Shown piece after piece: positions 58,787 through 64,000 of a DNA stretch of 64,000 nt (positions are counted from its first letter, which is position 1; every line of letters starts with the position of its first letter). The stretch is from Mesorhizobium prunaredense (GTDB lineage Bacteria > Pseudomonadota > Alphaproteobacteria > Rhizobiales > Rhizobiaceae): positions 206,556 through 270,555 of the forward strand of contig NZ_FTPD01000003.1 in assembly GCF_900156895.1 (NCBI RefSeq), read 5' to 3'. Both the position numbers and the translations under genes were made by a program. Below the pieces are notes generated by a model. The model searched no databases and was not told the origin of the DNA. It saw nothing but the letters and a program-made list of their open reading frames with translations.

Positions 58787-59244
58787 AAAACTCTGATATC
58801 AGAATTCCCGTTCTTGCGGAAGCGCTAGAGCCTCACACACAACCGAATTGGAGAAGATCCGATGCCGAACACCCTTGTTCGGGCAGCCGCCGAAGGTATG
58901 CCCCGATGTCAACCGCCGCCGCCTGCTTAACCTGTCAGGGGCAGGCCTCGCTCGCCGGCCGAAAAGCAGGCTATCGAAAAGAAAAAACCGATATCCTGCC
59001 ATCTTCTGTTGGCGGGTCGGGTTGTCATCGGCGCGCTCGCGCTTCCTCAACGTTAATTATCCATGTCCACGTAGGACCTGCCGATAGTCGCAGGAAGGGG
59101 CAGAAATGCAAGAAGACTGCCTGGGAGTGCCCGCTGGCCTCACTGCGGCAGGCTTCATTGCCTCTGTTCGCTAAAATTCGTCGGGGTTTATTCGGTGGAT
59201 ATTCGATGAAATCAGGCCGGGTAGGCTTAAGTGCTTGATTTTGC
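58787..59244. other. Intergenic, nothing convincing
   Basis: About 460 bases between the RHH gene and the tRNA fragment. The open frames have no recognised product. Confidence 0.35.
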
Positions 59245-59291
59245 TGGCACGCCCAAGGGGAATCGAACCCCTGTTACCGCCGTGAAAGGGC
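59245..59291 (-). repeat. tRNA-Glu 3' fragment, likely attachment-site scar
   Basis: 47 bases match the 3' half of the tRNA-Glu at 63795-63869 with three differences, from the CCA end through the T arm and anticodon-stem region. The anticodon-loop remnant reads TTC rather than CTC. The 5' half is missing, and the sequence beyond is unrelated. Partial tRNA copies like this are left by integrases that use tRNA genes. Confidence 0.8.
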
Positions 59292-59431
59292 AGAAAACCA
59301 CTACCGTTCATGCCTAATGCCGAACGCTCGCAAGGCGCTGCAGCAGTCTGCAATTTCTTTGAACGGCATTTGCGGATTTGAAGGCGGATTTGCTTTAGCC
59401 TCGCAGGAGCGGTCTCAAAGGAACCGTCCAT

Positions 59432-59821
59432 ATGCACCGTACTTTCCGGGGAATCTTGGCGACAATGTTGATTGCCTGTGGTGTCGCAGACGCTGCCGGC
59501 TACGCGCAGGCGCAAAATCTGCTCACCATCACCGCACCAGTCTCCGGTCAGACTGTTGATGGGACGCTCTCCTTTTCCGGGACGGCTTTCGTCAACAGTA
59601 TTACACGGCGCGGTACTATTCGCGGACAGACCAACACTGGGGTCGAATGCCGAGGCACGACCACTGCCAATCTTACCTTCTCGCGTGGAGAAGGAACGAT
59701 GGTTTGCGGGCAACTCTCAACCCGATTCGTGTTCTCGCTGACCAGCAGACAACCCCCGGTTGGCACAGGAACGGGAACCCTTTCCGACGGGCGCAAAGTG
59801 GTGTTGAGAATAGGACAATGA
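59432..59821 (+). CDS. Exported hypothetical protein
   Basis: A 129-residue protein with a signal peptide (MHRTFRGILATMLIACGVADAAGYAQA) and a beta-rich mature part (LLTITAPVSGQTVDGTLSFSGTAFVNS) that resembles a small immunoglobulin-like module. Two Cys may form a disulfide. No family is recognised. Confidence 0.6.
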   Translation: MHRTFRGILATMLIACGVADAAGYAQAQNLLTITAPVSGQTVDGTLSFSGTAFVNSITRRGTIRGQTNTGVECRGTTTANLTFSRGEGTMVCGQLSTRFVFSLTSRQPPVGTGTGTLSDGRKVVLRIGQ

Positions 59822-59992
59822 CCGCAAAACGACTGGCACGTTGATGTCCTACTCACAGCGCACGTGGCGCGGCGACCATAACAGCGCGGGGTTCTTTCAC
59901 GCCCTGGGCCAGGACTTGCTCAGCAAGGCTGCGAACGCTCTCGCGGATCTGATGGCGATCGGTATTCAGCATGCGGGTATGGCGAGGCACTA

Positions 59993-60649
59993 ATGACAGT
60001 CGTTCCGATGCCCAAGAGAGCCAAGACGGCAAACCCCGTTGCAAAGCCGCACGAGCCGACAGCGCGGGAACTTGCATCACAGGCCGCCTACGCTAAGCGC
60101 CGCGAGAACAGGCGTCCGGTCCCGCAAATAAAAGTTTCGATGAGCGAAGATGGCGGCAGCCGCGTCGCATCGCTCGCGGTGGACCACCCTGACCCGGCAC
60201 TAGGGTATGAGCTATTGGCCGAAGCCGTAGGGGCCGATAGCGGCACTTTCCTTGCCGGCACTCTCGATTCACTGGCCAAGGTTGCTCAGGTCGGCTCCGT
60301 GGTACGTGAGGGTGAAATGAACTATGCACTCTCCATGGTATGCGGGCTCCGACCGAAGGACCAGATCGAAGCGACTCTTGGTGTCCAGATGGCCGCCATT
60401 CAGATGGCCACGATGAATGCCGCTATGTGCATGGGACAAGCCAAGACGTGGAAATTGAAGGAATCGCAAGAACGGTCATTAAACCGCCTCGCCCGTACAT
60501 ATGTGGCCCAGGTTGAGGCTCTGAAGCGCTATCGCAGCAAGGGAGAGCAGCGCGTGATTGTCGAGCGCGTGAACGTTGAAAAGGGCGGACAAGCCATCGT
60601 CGGCAACGTCGCCCATGGGGGCGGGGTAGGCGAAGAAAATGATCGATAA
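59993..60649 (+). CDS. Hypothetical protein of mobile-element type
   Basis: A 218-residue soluble protein with a basic N-terminus, a helical middle (EATLGVQMAAIQMATMNAAMCMGQAKTWKLKESQERSLNRLARTYVAQVEALKRYRSKGEQ) and a Gly-rich tail (VNVEKGGQAIVGNVAHGGG). Similar proteins occur in rhizobial islands and prophages with no known function. It overlaps the next gene by 11 bases, so the two form an operon. A start five codons on (60008) is possible. Confidence 0.75.
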   Translation: MTVVPMPKRAKTANPVAKPHEPTARELASQAAYAKRRENRRPVPQIKVSMSEDGGSRVASLAVDHPDPALGYELLAEAVGADSGTFLAGTLDSLAKVAQVGSVVREGEMNYALSMVCGLRPKDQIEATLGVQMAAIQMATMNAAMCMGQAKTWKLKESQERSLNRLARTYVAQVEALKRYRSKGEQRVIVERVNVEKGGQAIVGNVAHGGGVGEENDR

Positions 60650-60890
60650 CCCCATGAACCGCGCACCGCGTTGTCAGGCTCGCAGCAAGCGCAGCGGGGT
60701 TGGCTGCAAGGCGCCTGCAAAGCGGGGCCATCGCGTTTGCCGATTTCACGGGGCGGGTGGTGGAGCGCCTAGAGGCCCCGCGCATGGCCTTTACAAGCAT
60801 GGTCACTTTACATGCGAGGCCATCGCCGGCCGTCAAGCCTTGGCTGCATTGATTTCTTCGGCCCGACGCACTGTAAGCGCAGTGGAATAA
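60639..60890 (+). CDS. Small HGG-motif hypothetical protein
   Basis: An 83-residue protein with paired Cys/His residues (CQARSKRSGVGCKAPAKRGHRVCRFHGAGGGAPRGPAHGLYKHGHFT), the pattern of small island/phage proteins with CxxK...CRFHGG...G motifs that may bind zinc. Its ATG overlaps the end of the upstream gene. Confidence 0.75.
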   Translation: MIDNPMNRAPRCQARSKRSGVGCKAPAKRGHRVCRFHGAGGGAPRGPAHGLYKHGHFTCEAIAGRQALAALISSARRTVSAVE

Positions 60891-60932
60891 AGGCCGTGCC
60901 GGTCCGAGCGATTATATATTTGAAACCCGGCC

Positions 60933-61310
60933 TCAATCATCTAGCCAGTATGCTCGAAAACAGCCAAATTGGGGCGCAATCCCAAGCCGCCGTTTGGTGT
61001 CAAATTCCATCTCCGACATACTCCAGAGTGAGCCGTTCTCGGTCACACTAGCCACTATGGTGTGCCCTTCCGCGACCAACTGCAGTCTCATTTCCTCGAA
61101 GTGCCTTTTGAAGCCATTCTCAATTTTGCTCTGCGGATAGCGCCGCCCATGCATGCATTCTTGGCTCAGAATGTCGGAATACCGTAGGGCACTCGCCATT
61201 CTCACTGTTTCTTCCGAGATCGGCTTGTAAGGTAGCTTGTCCTTAGACCAGCATCGTTCTACCGACGCCACCAGCGCCGCTGCCAACAGACCAGCCAGGA
61301 ACTTCTCCAC
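60933..61310 (-). CDS. Hypothetical protein with N-terminal signal or anchor
   Basis: A 125-residue protein starting at GTG 61310 (MEKFLAGLLAAALVASVERCWSKDKLPYKPISEETVRMAS). The first 18 residues are hydrophobic. The rest is polar with four Cys. A decayed copy stands at 56640-56905. No function known. Confidence 0.6.
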   Translation of the reverse strand: MEKFLAGLLAAALVASVERCWSKDKLPYKPISEETVRMASALRYSDILSQECMHGRRYPQSKIENGFKRHFEEMRLQLVAEGHTIVASVTENGSLWSMSEMEFDTKRRLGIAPQFGCFRAYWLDD

Positions 61311-61551
61311 TTTGGTCCCTTCCGACCAAGGAGATATGCATTAGTCCCAACTAATAGTAACGGCAGATCCTCTTGGTTTCAAACTGACCTTACGGATGAG
61401 GACGAGCTTGTCTCGGCTTCCAAACTACCCGTGGCGCGCTAGCGTCCGGCTACCGGTTCAGCCTTTCAACAGTTGGCGGCTGAACTCAACGAGAGGATGC
61501 GCGGCGCCCGGATTACCGAGAATGAACTGATGACCTTTCGAAAGGTCGCAG

Positions 61552-61968
61552 CCGTTCGACGATCCTAAGGTCGGCATCAAGTCCGTCGAGCAAGTCCTTC
61601 GGGCTGGTGATGATTATATTGGCGAAACCTTAGCCGATCCCTTGGAACCGACTTATGGCCGCAGCAAGGCCAAAATCCTGAGGCAGGACAGCGGTGGCCT
61701 GGTCATTCATTCCTTCGCCCACGGCTCCGCGATCTATGAACTGGTCATGGATGCTGCGACATTTGAAGCCGTGATTGCGACAGCTGGGGCCGATGCCGCC
61801 AAGGTATTCGCATTGACAGCGCTATGGGCGATGCGGCTGAGCGTGACCGCCTCCGGCACCTAGCCGCGAAGACCGCTAAGGTTGGCGTCAAAGTTGTCAA
61901 CCAGATGGTCAAGGACTATGCTGACAAGCGCAAGGCTGGGGCCAAAGCGCGGGCTAAGGCTAGCACTC
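61552..61968 (+). pseudogene. Remnant of a phage/plasmid primase-helicase-like gene
   Basis: Frame 1 (61552-61863) reads PFDDPKVGIKSVEQVLRAGD, DYIGETLADPLEPTYGRSKA and KILRQDSGGLVIHSFAHGSAIYELVMDAA. This resembles, from memory, the SFAHG-containing region of primase/ATPase proteins of rhizobial mobile elements. After a frameshift near 61825 another frame continues ERDRLRHLAAKTAKVGVKVVNQMVKDYAD. No N-terminus and no ATPase motif remain. Confidence 0.65.
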
Positions 61969-61974
61969 CCGCCG

Positions 61975-62211
61975 CGTCATGCGCTCGCCTACAATCTCGG
62001 TAACTTCATGCGGACGCTGGCACTGCCGGAGGCGGTCAAACACTGGTCGCTGACCAGCCTCCGGGAGAAGCTCGTCAAGATCGGCGCCAGGATCGTCACG
62101 CACGGCCGATACGTCACGTTCCAGATGGCTGAGGTCGCGGTGTCTCGTGGCCTGTTCGAGGAAATTCTGCGGCTGACAGCTCAACTCCGGGCGCCACCGG
62201 CTCCAGCTTGA
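61975..62211 (+). mobile_element. IS1380-family transposase, C-terminal remnant
   Basis: The frame reads RHALAYNLGNFMRTLALPEA, VKHWSLTSLREKLVKIGARI, VTHGRYVTFQMAEVAVSRGL and FEEILRLTAQL to a stop at 62209. This is the C-terminal end of IS1380-type transposases. The catalytic core and the left end are gone, so it cannot move. It abuts the primase-like remnant directly. Confidence 0.85.
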
Positions 62212-62511
62212 GGAGCAAGGTCGATGCCGCAGACAGACAACGGGAGAGGTGCGCCTTGAGGACGAGAATCGGCGCCATCAACGGCCTGGGAAGGCTTGGC
62301 TCAGGCGGATTTGGCAGCACAGCAAGGCGAATACCCTCCCGCACCGCGCTCAACATTGCCTGGGGCGGCCATGACGGCTACTGTGTCGCCAGAAACCGGG
62401 TTCATCCGGGGAATGTCGGTCTCCATAAGTTTCTGAACGGGCCTCGCTTTCGGTCGGCGGCCAGGCACCAGCATGACATCCGTGCTAAGTGCCCCCAATT
62501 CGGAGGGAAAG
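62212..62511. other. Intergenic, nothing convincing
   Basis: About 300 bases after the transposase remnant. It may contain the worn right end of the insertion sequence; I could not identify a terminal inverted repeat. Confidence 0.3.
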
Positions 62512-62622
62512 ATGCGACTATTTTTGGTGTTGATTTTGATGGCGCTGAGCGGCTGCGTATCCAATGTTTCCCCGGATAGTGATGGTATACCACGCCGCGC
62601 GTCCTTTGCTGGAAACCATTAG
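62512..62622 (+). CDS. Very small lipoprotein
   Basis: A 36-residue ORF, MRLFLVLILMALSGCVSNVS then PDSDGIPRRASFAGNH, with a clean lipobox (ALSGC) and GGAGGGAAAG directly before the ATG. Size and form recall small phage or island lipoproteins (entericidin- or Rz1-like), but the family is not identified. Confidence 0.55.
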   Translation: MRLFLVLILMALSGCVSNVSPDSDGIPRRASFAGNH

Positions 62623-63057
62623 CCCGCTTAATTCACGCCGATAGCGGCCGTGCCGGTTGTTGTGGTCCAACGGTTGTGGGGAGCGCGTTTCGGGCATGAC
62701 GATAGGCTCGCTCATGAGGTGGCGGTTGGATCTGGATGTTGGGTTTGGCGGCTTGATGTCGGCGGGTTTGTTCTGGGGCGCTTTGGCCCCGTCATCTTTG
62801 TCATGAGGCGGGGAATTTGGCCTCATCATAGGTACCGCTGATAGCGTGGCGCTCGCCCGGCCCGACCACCATTGCCTGTAAGGCGCCGGCCGGGCGGATT
62901 GGGGTCCTCCGCAGGAAGAAGCTAGCAGAACTAGCTAGCCTGCCAGCGCTAGGCCGACGGCGATGCCTATGCCCATTGTCAAGCCCGTGGCGAGTTCACC
63001 GCCAAGATCCAATTCTGGTAGGCGGGAACGATCCGGTCCGCCATGAGTTAGTAAATC
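62623..63057. other. Intergenic, nothing convincing
   Basis: About 435 bases without a supported gene. Confidence 0.35.
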
Positions 63058-63294
63058 ATGATGAACACCATGGAACCCCACGGACGCGCGATGGCGGATG
63101 CTAGGGAGCGCATCAACCGGACCAAGCTCGCGCTTGAGCGCACAGAGGAATTGCTGGCCGAGAATACCGCGCTTTGCAGCAGGATACGCGCGCGACGGTG
63201 TCTGGTCGAGGCCGCATACCGCTTGGTGCAGATCGATCCCGCCAGCGATGCGGCGCTCATTGGGCGTCTCCCCATTCCAGACGGGCCACGATGA
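63058..63294 (+). CDS. Hypothetical small protein
   Basis: A 78-residue frame with a helical, charged body (MADARERINRTKLALERTEELLAENTALCSRIRARRCLVEAAYRLVQID), probably a short coiled coil. Weak ribosome-binding sites; ATG 63091 is an alternative start. No family. Confidence 0.45.
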   Translation: MMNTMEPHGRAMADARERINRTKLALERTEELLAENTALCSRIRARRCLVEAAYRLVQIDPASDAALIGRLPIPDGPR

Positions 63295-63404
63295 TATCGG
63301 CGGCACACGTGCTGCTGTAGCCCGTTCAAAAACGCGACCGTCGGTTGATTGCCAAACCTTTATGTTAGTGCGTCTAATCTGCCGTCCACATTGGGGTTTT
63401 CAAA

Positions 63405-63623
63405 ATGCGGCACGTGCCCGCGCATGCCGATGATCTTGTCGTTGATCTTCTGGAAGCCGCGAGATGTCTCGAGAAGCTGACGCCGGATGAGATAAGGGGG
63501 GTTCTGCGAGATGCTGCCACCGTCCTTTGCGAGCTGGTTAACCCCGACTGTCCGCCCGAAGCTCGGGAAGCAGGCTGTCAACGAAGCCGTCGCCGAATTT
63601 CACCATGCCTGCGAGGGCGGTGA
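63405..63623 (+). CDS. Doubtful small ORF
   Basis: A 72-residue frame whose first 47 residues look protein-like (DDLVVDLLEAARCLEKLTPDEIRGVLRDAATVLCELV). The last 25 are Arg/Cys-rich and may reflect a frameshift. No family. Confidence 0.35.
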   Translation: MRHVPAHADDLVVDLLEAARCLEKLTPDEIRGVLRDAATVLCELVNPDCPPEAREAGCQRSRRRISPCLRGR

Positions 63624-63794
63624 CGCGCCAGGGGTCGGCGTTCGAGAATCTGGTGGCTCCGCCATAGCCCGACAGAATCACGCCGCCCGCCAAACCGCCA
63701 CCCACTCTAACCCGATACACCCCGAGTCATAATGCCGCGCCCGCCACCGGTTTTGCCCCGGTTACTCGAATTATCATTAAGTTATTGAAATCCT

Positions 63795-63869
63795 TGGTAC
63801 GCCCAAGGGGAATCGAACCCCTGTTCCCGCCGTGAGAGGGCGGTGTCCTGACCGCTAGACGATGGGCGC
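63795..63869 (-). tRNA. tRNA-Glu (anticodon CTC)
   Basis: On the minus strand the sequence starts GCGCCCATCGTCTAGCGGTC, has anticodon stem CCGCC/GGCGG with loop CTCTCAC (anticodon CTC), T arm AGGGGTTCGATTCCCCT, and an acceptor end pairing GCGCCCA with TGGGCGT, then A and encoded CCA. All four arms can be drawn. Its 3' half is the counterpart of the fragment at 59245. Confidence 0.95.
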
Positions 63870-63958
63870 GTTCAAGAACCGGCGATATAGGCTGACGGCT
63901 GAGAAAAAGCAACTGGCCTTCGGACAGTCTATGGCGCCGGAAAATTTCCGTTGCAGGC

Positions 63959-64000
63959 CTATCGTTTTGGCTCGATCAGGTCCCAGAGATTTCCGTGGAG
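63959..64000 (-). CDS. 3' end of a gene cut by the window edge
   Basis: On the minus strand the last codons before TAG (63961-63959) read LHGNLWDLIEPKR. This ending is seen in VOC-family proteins, but 13 residues are too few to be sure. Confidence 0.35.
   Translation of the reverse strand, partial: LHGNLWDLIEPKR

Noticed and set aside
59853..60080. Minus-strand ORF before the island operon
   Set aside because: It overlaps the start of the better supported gene at 59993 and has no recognised product.

Overview
The window reads as a chromosomal segment of an alphaproteobacterium of the order Hyphomicrobiales, most like Mesorhizobium and its relatives. The evidence is high GC, the NepR-EcfG-PhyR general stress response locus with HWE-type histidine kinases, a pst-phoU-phoB operon, ROK-controlled xylFGH, and rhizobial interspersed palindromic repeats. 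No 16S rRNA is present, so the genus is inferred. Layout: 0-6.4 kb holds the 3' end of an RND efflux pump, an L,D-transpeptidase, a divergent pair of OmpR-type regulators (one with a dead receiver) and a hybrid histidine kinase. 6.8-22.7 kb is a catabolic cluster: Rieske oxygenase, class III aminotransferase, polyamine-type ABC importer, FAD amine oxidase, BetI-like TetR regulator, SAM methyltransferase, two phytoene-desaturase-like flavoproteins, a GcvT-fold protein, a small unknown protein and an M19 dipeptidase. Three copies of one 16-bp operator (TTGAATGNNCRTTCAA-like) sit in front of its main transcription units, so most of it looks like one regulon for uptake and breakdown of an N-methylated or quaternary-ammonium compound. 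I do not recognise the substrate or a described pathway with this gene set. 22.9-26.7 kb holds an mhq-like ring-cleaving dioxygenase/hydrolase operon and a sulfatase/phosphonate monoesterase. 28-38 kb is a general stress response block: ten perfect GGAAC-N16-CGTT (EcfG) promoters lie within 9.5 kb, in front of a PRC-barrel protein, a lipid kinase, small membrane proteins, a DUF883/holin-like operon, a Crp/Fnr regulator, nepR-ecfG, phyR, a DUF1328 protein, an HWE kinase and a hypothetical protein. Two further HWE kinases and a FAT-GUY-type receiver lie in or beside it. 40-45 kb is xylFGH plus a divergent ROK regulator with paired palindromic operators. 45.3-51.9 kb is pstSCAB-phoU-phoB with Pho boxes. 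52-55.9 kb has small lipoproteins, a GST with a histone-H1-like Lys/Ala tail, and a VOC protein. 55.9-63.9 kb is an accessory, decaying region: hicAB, a frameshifted gene duplicate, a LigD scrap, an XRE scrap, a tRNA-Glu 3' fragment, small phage- or ICE-type genes, a primase-like pseudogene, an IS1380-type transposase remnant, and an intact tRNA-Glu(CTC). Short (14-21 bp) tandem duplications recur throughout the window, in genes and between them.
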